From Ignavibacteriales bacterium (GTDB taxonomy: Bacteria > Bacteroidota > Ignavibacteria > UBA10030): a stretch of DNA of 53,719 nt. The position numbers and the translations under genes are program-made. The stretch is from positions 1 through 53,719 of the forward strand of contig JAPLFP010000345.1 of the NCBI GenBank assembly GCA_026390585.1, given 5' to 3'. The notes under the pieces are model-generated. The model was not told where the DNA came from and did not search any database. It worked only from the letters and a program-made list of their open reading frames with translations. Below are positions 18,022-27,744 of this stretch, piece after piece. Each line of letters begins with the position of its first letter. Within the stretch, counting starts at the first letter, position 1.

Positions 18022-19067
18022 TTCCTCTAAGCCGGATATACTCGAAAGGCGCATCTCTGTTGAGGTCGAGACTATATATCAGCATTGTGTTGCTGGCTTT
18101 TCTTACCGATGGAGCGGTCGCGCAGCGTGAGGTCATCTACATGGCGGTGTTAAGCTCTTTTCGCCCCAGGGACAAGGGCGATAGTACACCAGCCGCCGGA
18201 CTTTTTGTGAGCACCGACCAAGGACACACCTGGCAGCACCGTGGTTGGCATGACTACATACGCGACTTCTATTCTGAGGAGGGGAGCGATGGCACAATCT
18301 GGTCTGCCTGCGGGAATGGCGTCCTCCGCTCGACCGACGCGGGCAAGACATGGCGAATCACGACCGACTGGAAAGTGACAGAGGTGCTCAAGGTCAAGGC
18401 CGCGGAGATGGATCCAGCGGTAGTTTTTGCTTCGACCGCGTACGGCATTATTCGAAGCACCAACAAAGGGGTTTCATGGGAGAAGAAGGTTCTGGGCATG
18501 CGACGCGCTTACTCGGGGGATGTTTGCATCGACCGTACCGATCCACAACACGTTTTGGCTGCCACCGAGGATGGAGCCTACGTTAGCGAAGACTGTGGAG
18601 AGCGATGGGTTGCTGCAGATCTCACCGCGAAGGGAGTGCGTGTCGTTGTACAGGACCCACATGATGCAAAACGATTCTGGATCGGGACAGAAGAAGACGG
18701 GGTGTTTTGTTCCCAGGATGGCGGGCGGCGATGGGAGCAGCGTTCGACAGGCCTGGATCATAGAACCGTCTACACGATTACTGTGCATCCCCAGAAGAAA
18801 AATTGGCTCTACGCAGGTACATTTGGTGGAGGAGTGTACCTGAGCACCGACGGAGGCGCCCACTGGGAGAGGCGCTCCCGCGGCCTTACGGATCTTCAGG
18901 TACATGCTATTGTTGTACTTCCTTCCGATCCCCGCATCGTGCTTGCTGGAACGCTGAACAAAGGGCTGTTCCGAAGTATCGACGGCGGAGAGACGTGGCA
19001 ATTCAACTCTCACGATGATGCGCAGGTGTGGGGACTGTCTGTCCGGTCGATCAAGGCGGGTAAATAG
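18018..19067 (+). CDS. Exported seven-repeat Asp-box beta-propeller protein
   Basis: A 349-residue protein that starts inside the stop codon of the previous gene (ATGA overlap), so translational coupling is likely. A signal-anchor or signal peptide ends near residue 36 (ISIVLLAFLTDGAVAQ). Seven Asp-boxes are visible: STDQGHTW, STDAGKTW, STNKGVSW, SEDCGERW, SQDGGRRW, STDGGAHW and SIDGGETW. This fits a complete propeller of the sialidase/Vps10/xyloglucanase superfamily. Unlike the window's other propeller (5557-6867) it has no T9SS tail, so it is probably periplasmic. Catalytic residues of GH33 or GH74 were not identified. Third gene of the operon; a glycan-binding or hydrolytic role is inferred from position. 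Confidence 0.78.
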   Translation: MIPLSRIYSKGASLLRSRLYISIVLLAFLTDGAVAQREVIYMAVLSSFRPRDKGDSTPAAGLFVSTDQGHTWQHRGWHDYIRDFYSEEGSDGTIWSACGNGVLRSTDAGKTWRITTDWKVTEVLKVKAAEMDPAVVFASTAYGIIRSTNKGVSWEKKVLGMRRAYSGDVCIDRTDPQHVLAATEDGAYVSEDCGERWVAADLTAKGVRVVVQDPHDAKRFWIGTEEDGVFCSQDGGRRWEQRSTGLDHRTVYTITVHPQKKNWLYAGTFGGGVYLSTDGGAHWERRSRGLTDLQVHAIVVLPSDPRIVLAGTLNKGLFRSIDGGETWQFNSHDDAQVWGLSVRSIKAGK

Positions 19068-19547
19068 AGCGTTGATCGACGAGTGCGTTACCGCACGACA
19101 ACGTTGAAGTTCATTGCACCTCAACGCAAATTTGCTTTTCTTTTAGCCGACGAGCATAAACCATATTGCTGCCGATCATGCAAGGTTTACGCTCACGATG
19201 GCGGACAATTCAACTGGAGTACACCACATGGTTGACGTTGCATTCAGGCGCGGGGAGCGCCGATTCGCCGCATCATCCCCCTTCTCATTCCCGGATCTTT
19301 CGGATCTCGTTCATCCATCTGCCGATACACTCCATATTGCGATTTGGCGTCGGCAATCGAGGAACAGGAACAGTCAATGTGCGCCTTGAAGACGGGCAGA
19401 CCGTTGAATCCGTTTGTCAAAGCGTCCAGATGAAAGCCGGAGAATTGATACAGACGAGGAAACCCTTGCTGGCGAAATAGAAAGCTTCCAAACGCAGCAC
19501 AAGTATTCTTTTCATGGAATAATATAATCATGATGATGGGGGGATCC
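19068..19547. other. Intergenic region with degraded T9SS tail
   Basis: Nearly 480 bases between the propeller gene and the next cargo gene. It contains the tail remnant listed at 19401-19480. No intact gene is seen; the open frames present are short and mutually overlapping. Confidence 0.5.
19401..19480 (+). pseudogene. Remnant of a T9SS C-terminal sorting domain
   Basis: The stretch ends in an open frame reading QMKAGELIQTRKPLLAK and a TAG stop, almost identical in style to the ends of the intact cargo proteins here (QAGDVIQTKKMILMK, SSGGIVETRKLVLAK). Just upstream, in another frame, is PLNPFVKAS, resembling the NPFNPST motif at the start of such a domain. The usual 70 residues between the two parts are missing. 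I read this as a decayed cargo gene; short similarity by chance cannot be excluded. Confidence 0.4.
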
Positions 19548-21461
19548 ATGCACACACGCTTGGCTATGACCACCGCGATCTTGATGTTGGTGCGTTTCGC
19601 ACCCGCATATTCCCAGGATTGCCAGGACTGCAAGAATCGACGAGTCACTTTGTATGACAACGAAGTGAACGTTCCGCGCCCGTCGGCAAATCCCGATTCC
19701 ATCTATCGGTATTGGGACTATTTTTTTATCGCTGGCGGAGTTAAAGAGTATTTGGCGAACACCGATCCAACGCGCGATTGCATCAGGAGGCTTGACGGAG
19801 CATTCTTTACAAAGAAGGATACCGTCACGAGCAACATCAAGTTTGGCCTCGAACACGCAAACCTTCCACCCCCCGGGGAAGCACCAGGATCTCCGGATTA
19901 CCTGCTCTACGGTGTGGTGACCGCGCAATCCTTCACACTGATGCTCGAAACCGGCAAGACGCGAGAGCTTGTCAAGTCTGGTGTCATCGCTCTTCCTGCA
20001 GGATTCGACCCATTCCAGATTGGGAGAACCGTTGCAGCGTTTGTGGGTCCGTTGTATACGACGATTATGGATTTCGAAAGAAGGAAGAGAGACCAGGGGG
20101 AGCCGTATGCAATTCAGCCGAAGATTACGCTGATTCCCGGAACGGCGAAGCTCAAGGTTAACGAAAAGACAAACATTGATGTTGTGTTCAAAGATTGCGA
20201 TGGTGCGCCATTGAAACAGCGTCACATCACATTTACCGCAGATGGTGGTACGCTGAAGAGCGCTGATGTCACGACGGACGATCAAGGACGCGGGACGCTG
20301 GAGTTTACTGCCGGACCTGTCCCGGCGCTCGCAACCGTGACCTCGGATTATCCCTACCAACAGCCCGCAGGATACATGTCTGCGATAAGCGCGGAACCAG
20401 CGTCCATTCAGATTGACAAACCCAGCACTTCTTGGTTCGCTGCGGGGACATTTGCAATTGACAACGTGACAAATCTTCAATCAAGCGGTGCCTTCGAAAC
20501 AAAAACAGGAGGGGGAAACGACGGAACAACTATCTCGTTCAGCGCATGGGTGACCAATATGAGTCCTATCCCAGGGCAGTTTTCGTCGACATGGTTGACC
20601 ACAACCCAACTGAAATATGCCGGGAGCTATCATGAGTCGTACTATGAGCATTCGCACATGGAAGTGTCTGCCGGAGGAGTGTTCGCTATGATCGACGACC
20701 AGCTGACCAATATCGTTAATGCTACCTCGACCAATACCAGAACACCGGACCTCACGATCAGCATCTACAAAAACTCGTATAATATCAGCATTCAGCAGAT
20801 GGATGCGGTACAAACAGGTGGAGAAACAACTACGCGGGTCTCTGTCGACCCAATCGCCGGCCGCAAAACAGACACGCAGGTCACGCCCGCCTCCCCCAAG
20901 AAATCGATGGGACTGTCCGTGGGGGGAGTAAACAGGGACACGGTCTATTCTAACGTTGAAACAACGGATTTTGGGGATGGGAGAATAACGAAAACCGTGA
21001 CCCAGGTAACGCAACAATTTTCCTGGAAGGACAACGTCTGCAAACTTACGTACATCCGGGGAATCAGAGAAGATTCCCAGATGAGGAGTAATTATAATGA
21101 GGATACATATTCGAACCAAACGTTCCGAGTGACATTCCTGCTGTCGTACACCGGTGATCCTCCGACGTGGGTCGAGGCACCCGAGCAAAATGTGCCGACG
21201 AAATTTGTCCTTGGACAAAATTATCCTAACCCATTCAATCCGAGCACAACGATTTCGTACAACCTTCCTCAAACAACGCATGCGACGTTGGCCATCACCG
21301 ATCTTCTCGGGAGAAAAATAACGACTCTCGTTGACGAGGTGAGACCAGCCGGTCTTCATATGATGCAATGGAATGCAAGCGGATTGCCCAGCGGTGTGTA
21401 TTTTCTTCGCATGAGCTCCGGTGGAATTGTAGAAACCCGGAAACTGGTGCTAGCGAAATAG
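19548..21461 (+). CDS. Secreted protein with Ig-like domain and type IX secretion tail
   Basis: A 637-residue exported protein. The signal peptide is about residues 1-23 (HTRLAMTTAILMLVRFAPAYSQ). A bacterial Ig-like (Big_1) domain lies near 205-275 (TLIPGTAKLKVNEKTNIDVV, ITFTADGGTLKSADVTTDDQ, GRGTLEFTAG). The tail of about 85 residues is a T9SS sorting domain: QNYPNPFNPSTTISYNL, ITDLLGRKITTLVDEV, SGVYFLRMSSGG and KLVLAK. The middle (280-540) is Thr/Ser-rich and not recognised. An ATG at 19530 in frame is possible, but the ATG at 19548, preceded by a G-rich stretch, gives a standard signal peptide. It is followed by a terminator-like hairpin. Confidence 0.85.
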   Translation: MHTRLAMTTAILMLVRFAPAYSQDCQDCKNRRVTLYDNEVNVPRPSANPDSIYRYWDYFFIAGGVKEYLANTDPTRDCIRRLDGAFFTKKDTVTSNIKFGLEHANLPPPGEAPGSPDYLLYGVVTAQSFTLMLETGKTRELVKSGVIALPAGFDPFQIGRTVAAFVGPLYTTIMDFERRKRDQGEPYAIQPKITLIPGTAKLKVNEKTNIDVVFKDCDGAPLKQRHITFTADGGTLKSADVTTDDQGRGTLEFTAGPVPALATVTSDYPYQQPAGYMSAISAEPASIQIDKPSTSWFAAGTFAIDNVTNLQSSGAFETKTGGGNDGTTISFSAWVTNMSPIPGQFSSTWLTTTQLKYAGSYHESYYEHSHMEVSAGGVFAMIDDQLTNIVNATSTNTRTPDLTISIYKNSYNISIQQMDAVQTGGETTTRVSVDPIAGRKTDTQVTPASPKKSMGLSVGGVNRDTVYSNVETTDFGDGRITKTVTQVTQQFSWKDNVCKLTYIRGIREDSQMRSNYNEDTYSNQTFRVTFLLSYTGDPPTWVEAPEQNVPTKFVLGQNYPNPFNPSTTISYNLPQTTHATLAITDLLGRKITTLVDEVRPAGLHMMQWNASGLPSGVYFLRMSSGGIVETRKLVLAK

Positions 21462-21494
21462 TCGAATCCAAAGAGTCAGTGTTGTACGCAAAGA

Positions 21495-21522
21495 GGGGCC
21501 GACTCCGCAAAGGGTCGGCCCC
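21495..21522 (+). terminator. GC-rich hairpin after the T9SS cargo gene
   Basis: A perfect nine-base-pair stem, GGGGCCGAC (21495-21503) with GTCGGCCCC (21514-21522), and a ten-base loop, 34 bases after the stop. There is no T-run, so it may act as an mRNA 3' stabiliser rather than an intrinsic terminator. Confidence 0.45.
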
Positions 21523-21560
21523 GGTGTTTGCGGGGACGATGGGGCGCCGAAGATGTGGGC

Positions 21561-21641
21561 CACCGACTGAAGTCGACGGCTTTGGATAAACAAAACCCTT
21601 CGTCTATAGAACATTTGAGCCGTCCGATTTATCGGATGGCG
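21561..21641 (-). repeat. Three-hairpin dispersed element (family R1), copy A
   Basis: Read on the minus strand it runs CGCCATCCGATAAATCGGACG, then a CGAAGGGTTTTG arm, then CCGTCGACTTCAGTCGGTGG. It matches the copies at 35037-35120 and 50775-50858 in order and spacing. It lies between a cargo gene and hrpB and accounts for the upstream open extension of the hrpB frame. Confidence 0.75.
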
Positions 21642-21737
21642 CAGCAGGACAGATCTTCTGCAAGCCGCCGGGCTCCGGTGAGCCCACAAGAGCTTTTCTA
21701 TGAAAGCTGCCGGAGTTTTTGCATATTCTCTGATCGT

Positions 21738-24218
21738 ATGAGTCAAAGCAATTCTCATCTCCCCGTTGAAGATGTTGTGCCGGAGTTGATCAAGGCACTC
21801 GCCGGATCGCGTTGTGTGGTGCTGAGTGCACCACCCGGAGCAGGCAAAACGACGCACATCCCGCTCACCCTTTTTGATACCCCATGGTTGGAAGGAAAGA
21901 AAATCCTCATGCTCGAGCCCCGGCGGCTTGCCGCGCGGCGGGCTGCAGAGTATATGGCACAACAGTTGGGAGAGGGGGTGGGCCGGACGGTGGGGTATCG
22001 CATTCGCGGAGACGCCGTTGTCAGTGATGATACACGTCTTGAGGTGGTGACAGAGGGAATTCTCACGCGGATGCTTCATGCGCACCCCGATCTCCCGGGT
22101 GTTGGCCTGGTGATCTTCGACGAGTTTCATGAGCGAAGCATCTATGCGGATCTGGGTCTTGCGTTTGCCCTCGATGTGCAGAAGCACCTGAGGGAGGATC
22201 TTCGCCTCCTGGTGATGTCTGCGACACTCGATGGTGTAGCGGTGGCGAGCTTGCTTGGAGACGCTCCGGTCATTGAGAGCCATGGAGCGGCCTTTCCTGT
22301 CGAAACGAAATACGCGCGCTTCAGTGCCGAAAAGCCACTTGAGATTCGTGTCGCGGATGTGGTGTCTCGTGCTTTGGCTGCAAACGAAGGAGATGTTCTC
22401 GTGTTCCTACCCGGGATGCGGGAAATTCGTCGCACGGAAGAGGATCTCTGGAAAAAACTGTCAGACGATGAAGTTGTTCACGTGCTGCATGGCGATCTGC
22501 CGCGCTCCGTTCAGGACTTGGCGCTTACTCCTGACAAGGAGGGCAAGCGGAAAGTCATTCTCTCGACGAGCATTGCCGAGACAAGTTTGACAATCGACGG
22601 GGTGAGAATTGTGGTCGACTCGGGGTTCGTACGAACGGCGCGGTTTGATCAGCGGCGTGGGATGTCAGGACTTGTAACCATTCCCGTCTCCCGCGCTGTT
22701 GCCGATCAACGGCGTGGCAGGGCCGGAAGACAGAGCGCTGGAATATGCTACAGGCTTTGGACAGAACCCGAGCATGCGCAATTGCCGGACTATCCGGTGC
22801 CGGAAATTCGCGTGGCCGATCTTGCACACGTAGCCTTGGACTTCGCCTCTTGGGGTACGCCGACAGGCGAAGGACTCCTGTTCCTTGATCCGCCCCCCGC
22901 AGCGCATCTCGCGTACGCACAGGAGGTTCTCAGACGCCTCGGAGCGATGACTGACGATGGACGATTGACGCCGCATGGCCGTGCAATGGCGGCCTTGCCC
23001 ATTCATCCGCGTCTTGCACACATGATTATCAAAGGAGAACAACTTGGCTTTGGTGCTTCGGCGTGTGAGTTGGCGGCAGTACTTGAAGAACGCGACTCTC
23101 TGTTGAGCGGCACCAACAAGGATGTGGATTTGACTGCGCGTATCGACGCGGTTCGGAAATCAAACAGCCGGAAAACCGGTGTGAGCGAACGCGTTACCTC
23201 TCAGACGCGGCGGCTCATGGAGATGATTGGTGCAATCAATGTGGACAAGGGTGGTGATGCAGTCGGCCTTCTGCTTGCCTTGGCATATCCGGAACGAATT
23301 GCACGGAAGCGACCGGGGCGTTCCGGATCGTACCAACTTTCAGGCGGAGGGGTTGCGGCGCTTCCGGCAGGAAGCCTCCTCGCGCGCAGCGAATATCTCG
23401 CGATCGCCGATCTCGATGCAGGATCAGAAACCGCGCGAATCTACCTCGCAACAACTGTCCGCCAGAATGAATTGGAATCCGCATTCGCCAGCGAGATTGT
23501 TGTTGAGAAGGAAATAGAATGGAGTGCGTCGGAAAAGCGAGTGAAAGCACGACACCTTCGAAAACTTGGCGATGTTATTCTTCGTGAAGAACCGCTCGAA
23601 CTGGAAGGGGAGGAAGTTGTGAAGGTGCTGGCCGAGGGAGTCCGGCGAGCCGGTCTGCGTTGTTTGCCATGGGATAAGGATGCGGAGCACTTTCGTGCAC
23701 GAGTGCAGTGGGCGCGAGGACTCATGGCGGAACTGCCCGATCTTTCGGATGAAGCGCTCGAAGCGTCGATCGCAGAGTGGTTGGGTCCTTTTCTTGAAGG
23801 CATGTGGACCCTACAGCATCTGCAGCGGCTTCGGCTGGCAGAAATTCTCCGTTCCAGGCTATCTCAACATGACCTGCGTGAGATTGAGCGCCTTGCACCT
23901 TCTCATCTGCAGGTGCCAACTGGCTCGCGCATCGCGGTTGAATACAGCGCCTCTGGTCAGCCTGCGCTTTCGGTGAAACTGCAAGAGCTCTTTGGATTGA
24001 CCGAAACACCCCGCGTCGGCGGTGGAACAACGCCGGTTACCATACACCTGCTCTCTCCGGCCGGACGGCCACTTGCTGTAACTCAGGACCTCCACAGTTT
24101 CTGGCAGAACACCTATCCTGAAATCAGAAAGCAGCTTCGCGCCCGGTATCCCAAACATCCTTGGCCGGAGAATCCTCTCACCGCCACCCCGACACGGCGA
24201 ACAATCCGGAAGAGATAG
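21738..24218 (+). CDS. hrpB: ATP-dependent helicase HrpB (DEAH-box family)
   Basis: An 826-residue DEAH-type helicase matching the usual length of HrpB. Walker A is APPGAGKTT (31-39), the DExH box is DEFHERS (128-134) and motif III SATLDG follows. Later motifs STSIAETSLTIDGVRIVVDSG and QRRGRAGR are intact. The C-terminal HrpB domain reads through LSPAGRPLAVTQDLHSFWQN, typical of the family. Its exact role is poorly known; RNA or nucleic-acid remodelling in the cytosol is assumed. The ATG at 21738 gives the normal HrpB N-terminus; the open frame upstream runs through repeat DNA and is not believed. No close Shine-Dalgarno is seen. It stands alone between a cargo gene and repeats. Confidence 0.95.
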   Translation: MSQSNSHLPVEDVVPELIKALAGSRCVVLSAPPGAGKTTHIPLTLFDTPWLEGKKILMLEPRRLAARRAAEYMAQQLGEGVGRTVGYRIRGDAVVSDDTRLEVVTEGILTRMLHAHPDLPGVGLVIFDEFHERSIYADLGLAFALDVQKHLREDLRLLVMSATLDGVAVASLLGDAPVIESHGAAFPVETKYARFSAEKPLEIRVADVVSRALAANEGDVLVFLPGMREIRRTEEDLWKKLSDDEVVHVLHGDLPRSVQDLALTPDKEGKRKVILSTSIAETSLTIDGVRIVVDSGFVRTARFDQRRGMSGLVTIPVSRAVADQRRGRAGRQSAGICYRLWTEPEHAQLPDYPVPEIRVADLAHVALDFASWGTPTGEGLLFLDPPPAAHLAYAQEVLRRLGAMTDDGRLTPHGRAMAALPIHPRLAHMIIKGEQLGFGASACELAAVLEERDSLLSGTNKDVDLTARIDAVRKSNSRKTGVSERVTSQTRRLMEMIGAINVDKGGDAVGLLLALAYPERIARKRPGRSGSYQLSGGGVAALPAGSLLARSEYLAIADLDAGSETARIYLATTVRQNELESAFASEIVVEKEIEWSASEKRVKARHLRKLGDVILREEPLELEGEEVVKVLAEGVRRAGLRCLPWDKDAEHFRARVQWARGLMAELPDLSDEALEASIAEWLGPFLEGMWTLQHLQRLRLAEILRSRLSQHDLREIERLAPSHLQVPTGSRIAVEYSASGQPALSVKLQELFGLTETPRVGGGTTPVTIHLLSPAGRPLAVTQDLHSFWQNTYPEIRKQLRARYPKHPWPENPLTATPTRRTIRKR

Positions 24219-24358
24219 GGGTTAGAACGTACCTTAGGAATACTCACGCAAAGTCGCAGAGAACGCAAAGGGAAGATTTAAGTAGTTCTTGAGCCTTTTG
24301 TTTTCCGGAAGCCATTAGAGAAACAAAACAGAAAGTCGAATCTTCGTGATGCCGCTGT

Positions 24359-24460
24359 AATTACACAGAGATCCACGGAGAATCACAGAGTGGCACAGAG
24401 GAGATTTCTCTGTGGAACCCCGTGTTCACTCTGTGTCTCTCTGTGTCACGCCTCTCCTCT
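24359..24460 (-). repeat. CACAGAGA palindromic element (family R2), inverted copy
   Basis: Built from CACAGAG and CTCTGTG words that form a long imperfect inverted repeat. Its reverse complement matches the two tandem units at 43799-44010, including the flanking GTAATTACAG/GCATCAC words. A half of the R3 element (CTCACGCAAAG, near 24243) lies just before it. No gene is seen between hrpB and the protease. Confidence 0.65.
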
Positions 24461-24474
24461 GAGATGCTCGTGGT

Positions 24475-27400
24475 TTACTTGTGCTTGTCCGGATACGGCG
24501 GATGCGGCGCAAGCTTCACCGGATTTGCCTTCAATTCATCAAGAATTACCTGAATGGCCTTCTCGAGCTGTTGATCCTCGCCCGCAAACTCTTTTGCCGG
24601 ATCGTTATCGACCACGATGTCCGGGTCTACGCCGTGCCCCTCCATAATCCACTCCTTCCCTTCGATATCATAACGGGAGAACTCCGGCTTGTTGAGGAAT
24701 CCGCCGTCGAGCAACGGAAGCGTTCCACGGATTCCAACCACCCCACCCCACGACCTCTTGCCGACTACCTTGCCTAGCTTGTATTGTTTGAATCGATACG
24801 CGACGATGTCGCCGTCGGAGGCAGAGAACTCATCGATCAGGAGGACCTTGGGTCCCATTATGGTTCCGCCGGGATCGATTGAAGGGCTGGTGTTACGCGC
24901 AATGTCGATCATTGCAATTTCCCGACGTAGCCGCTCGATGATCATCGGCGAAACATTCCCGCCGCCGTTACTCCGGCAATCAACGATCAAAGCCTGCTTG
25001 CGGAGCTGTGGGTAGTAGTATTTCACAAATTCATTCAAGCCCGGAACACCCATATCGGGAACATGCACGTAGCCGACCTTGCCATCGGTGGCCTTCGAGA
25101 CTTTTTCCAGGTTTGTCTGGACCCACCCATAGTAATAGAGTGGCTGCTCACTAGCGGTAGGAACAACCACTGCTTCGTGTGCACCAGCTTCCTTCGGCAC
25201 ACTGTTGACCTTCAACTTCACCTGTTTTCCCGCCTTGTTGACAAGGGACTCATAGAAATCGTTCATCTGATTTGTCGGTTCCCCATCCACGGCGAGAATG
25301 TAATCCCCCTCCTTCACAGTCACCCCCATCTCCGTCAGTGGTGAGCGAACCGCTGGATCCCAATTTTGTCCCTTGAGGATCTTTGTAATCCGGAAATACT
25401 TTGTCGCCACATCGCGATCAATCTGAGCGCCAAGCAGTCCAAGCTGAACACGCTCCGGACGCGGCATATCTCCACCGCCAACATAGGCATGACCGGCACT
25501 GAGCTCGCTGATCATCTCGCCGATGATATAGGTAAGGTCAGCCCGATGTGACACATAAGGCACGAGGACCTCGTATCTCTTCTTGATGGCAGGCCAATCG
25601 ACGCCGTGCATGTTTGGAGCGAAGAAGAAATCGCGCATTTGTCTCCAGCATTCGTTGAAGATCTGCGACCACTCTGCGTGCCGATCGAGCGCAATCTTCA
25701 TATCGCCGAGATTTAACTTCTCTTTGAGCTCGATTTTCGCCGAGGGGAGATCGATGATTCCGTACGATCCCTCCTGGCCGACAAGCATCTTCTTCCCGTC
25801 GGCCGAGATTTCGTAACCACCGACCTCGCCTAATTCGGTCTCCTTCAGCTTCTCGAAATCAAACATCAGCAACTTCGTCTTTTCGTCCTTGCTTCCGCGC
25901 CGAGTGTAATAGAGCTTCTCTCCGACTGATTGCAGGTTGCGGTAGCTGGACGCCGGGATGGGAAGCATCGCGATGCGGCCCTGGATTCCATCTGCGTCGA
26001 CCTTCACCACAATTTCCCTTTTCTCCTCTTTCTTTGGCGCTGCCTTTTCGGGCTCCTTCGCCGGCTTTTCTTCTTTTATCTTCACCTCATCGCTCTTCGG
26101 CTCGAAGGGGGAACGGATCTCCTTCGCAAGAGTCACCAGATAGATTTTTCCCATATCGAAATACGCGTTGTTGAATTCCGTCTGGCTATAAGAAGGGGTG
26201 AAGGAGCGGTTAGAGACAAAGAACAGATATTTGCCATCAGCACTGAACGACGGCGCATAAGACGAGAACCACCCATCTGTCACGGTTGTTGTCTGCATGC
26301 TGGCGAGCGAGTAGAGATAGAGTTTGGTCATCGATTCTTCTTCGGGCTTCGCATAGGCGATCCAGCGGCTGTCGGGTGACCATGCGTAGTCGGAGAATTC
26401 GAATGCCGTTGCCTCGGCGACCTGCGCTATCTTCTTCGATTCGACATCGACATACTGCAGACGCAGTTTCTTGTCGGCCCACAGGAGCTTCTTGCTATCC
26501 GGAGACCAGAGGATCTCATACTTGTAGACATCGCCGTTCGACGTTACAAGCGTCTCCGGAGCGCTGCCGTCCTGTGGCATTACGTAAATCTCGTCTTCGC
26601 CGGAAGCATCAGAGGTATAGGCAATCGACTTTCCGTCGGGTGACCATTTTGAATTCCGCTCGTGGATACCGGGCGTCTTTGTGAGGTTGCGTATGTTTCC
26701 ATATTTGGCGGGAACGGTGAAGATGTCTCCACGAGCCCCAAACAGAGCCCGGTTGCCATCGGGAGAGATTTCATAATTCGAGACGATTTTGCTGACATCG
26801 ATCAGGGCCCCGCGTCCACCGTTGAGGTCCTCTTCTAAAAAGATGGAGATCTTTTCGGACTTTCCGGTGGAAAGATCGCATCGATAGATGAACCCTCCGT
26901 TTTCAAACACGATTGCATTGTCGCCCAGCGAGGGGAACTTCACATCATATTCCTTGAAATCTGTTACTTTGCGGGTCGTCTTTGACGTGAGATCGTATGC
27001 GTAGAGATTCAACTTCTTGAGTTCGTCGCGGTCGGAGATAAAATAGATCGTATTTCCACTCCACATCGGAAAAATGTCTTGCGCGGGATCGTTCGTGATG
27101 TTGGTCGTTTGCTTGGTGTCGAAGTCATAGATCCAGACGTCATCCGCTTGACCGCCGCGATAGCGTTTCCATGTTCGGAACTCGCGAAAAACACGGTTGT
27201 AGGCGAACTTCTTGCCGTCGGGTGAGTACGAGCAGAATCCGCCGCGTGGCAATGGGAGTTCCTCGGTCGGTCCCCCTGTTTTGGAGACGAGGTACAGCTT
27301 CCCTTTGAAGTCGTTCCACTCGGTTCGTCTCGAACGGAACACAATGTGATCGTTGTCTTTCCATCCCATCACGATGTTGTTTGGACCCATCCGATCGGAG

Positions 27401-27744
27401 ACGTCATCGCGACCGAGCGTCGCTGTATATGTTAGTCGTTTCGGAACGCCCCCTTCCGATGGCATGAGGTACACCTCTGTATTGCCGTCGTACTGGGCGG
27501 TGAAAGCGATCTGCTTCCCGTCGGGGGAGAAGTGGGTAAACATTTCAAAGCCGACATCGTTCGTCAGCTTTCTGGCTACGCCTCCAGTTGCGGAGACAGA
27601 GTACAGATCGCCGGCGTAGGTAAACACGATCTGGTTTCCGTGGATGGCCGGGAAACGCAGAAGTCGGGCTTCCTGTTGAGCGAGCGCCATTGTGACGAGG
27701 CATGTGATTGCCAGGACAAGGATGAAGAGGATTCGGGTTTTCAT
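24475..27744 (-). CDS. Tricorn-like protease (PD40 propeller, PDZ, S41 peptidase)
   Basis: A 1089-residue exported member of the tricorn protease family. The signal peptide is about 1-22 (MKTRILFILVLAITCLVTMALA). Residues 30-330 and 340-620 hold WD40-like PD40 blades (THFSPDGKQIAFTAQYDGNTEVYLM; SKWSPDGKSIAYTSDASGEDEIYVM). A charged Lys/Glu linker precedes 650. The C1 region has SAGHAYVGGGD with His752, a PDZ domain lies at about 772-850 (EGDYILAVDGEPT), and the S41 core has VDCRSNGGGNV and DEFSASDGD with Ser976 as nucleophile. It degrades peptides to short fragments; the signal peptide suggests periplasmic rather than cytosolic action. The ATG at 27744 is chosen for the signal peptide; the longer frame upstream is not credible. 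Confidence 0.93.
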   Translation of the reverse strand: MKTRILFILVLAITCLVTMALAQQEARLLRFPAIHGNQIVFTYAGDLYSVSATGGVARKLTNDVGFEMFTHFSPDGKQIAFTAQYDGNTEVYLMPSEGGVPKRLTYTATLGRDDVSDRMGPNNIVMGWKDNDHIVFRSRRTEWNDFKGKLYLVSKTGGPTEELPLPRGGFCSYSPDGKKFAYNRVFREFRTWKRYRGGQADDVWIYDFDTKQTTNITNDPAQDIFPMWSGNTIYFISDRDELKKLNLYAYDLTSKTTRKVTDFKEYDVKFPSLGDNAIVFENGGFIYRCDLSTGKSEKISIFLEEDLNGGRGALIDVSKIVSNYEISPDGNRALFGARGDIFTVPAKYGNIRNLTKTPGIHERNSKWSPDGKSIAYTSDASGEDEIYVMPQDGSAPETLVTSNGDVYKYEILWSPDSKKLLWADKKLRLQYVDVESKKIAQVAEATAFEFSDYAWSPDSRWIAYAKPEEESMTKLYLYSLASMQTTTVTDGWFSSYAPSFSADGKYLFFVSNRSFTPSYSQTEFNNAYFDMGKIYLVTLAKEIRSPFEPKSDEVKIKEEKPAKEPEKAAPKKEEKREIVVKVDADGIQGRIAMLPIPASSYRNLQSVGEKLYYTRRGSKDEKTKLLMFDFEKLKETELGEVGGYEISADGKKMLVGQEGSYGIIDLPSAKIELKEKLNLGDMKIALDRHAEWSQIFNECWRQMRDFFFAPNMHGVDWPAIKKRYEVLVPYVSHRADLTYIIGEMISELSAGHAYVGGGDMPRPERVQLGLLGAQIDRDVATKYFRITKILKGQNWDPAVRSPLTEMGVTVKEGDYILAVDGEPTNQMNDFYESLVNKAGKQVKLKVNSVPKEAGAHEAVVVPTASEQPLYYYGWVQTNLEKVSKATDGKVGYVHVPDMGVPGLNEFVKYYYPQLRKQALIVDCRSNGGGNVSPMIIERLRREIAMIDIARNTSPSIDPGGTIMGPKVLLIDEFSASDGDIVAYRFKQYKLGKVVGKRSWGGVVGIRGTLPLLDGGFLNKPEFSRYDIEGKEWIMEGHGVDPDIVVDNDPAKEFAGEDQQLEKAIQVILDELKANPVKLAPHPPYPDKHK

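Noticed and set aside
19512-20480. Minus-strand open frame of 322 residues
   Set aside because: It lies wholly opposite the T9SS cargo at 19548-21461, which has a signal peptide, Ig-like domain and sorting tail. The antisense product is Arg/Cys-rich with no recognisable domain.
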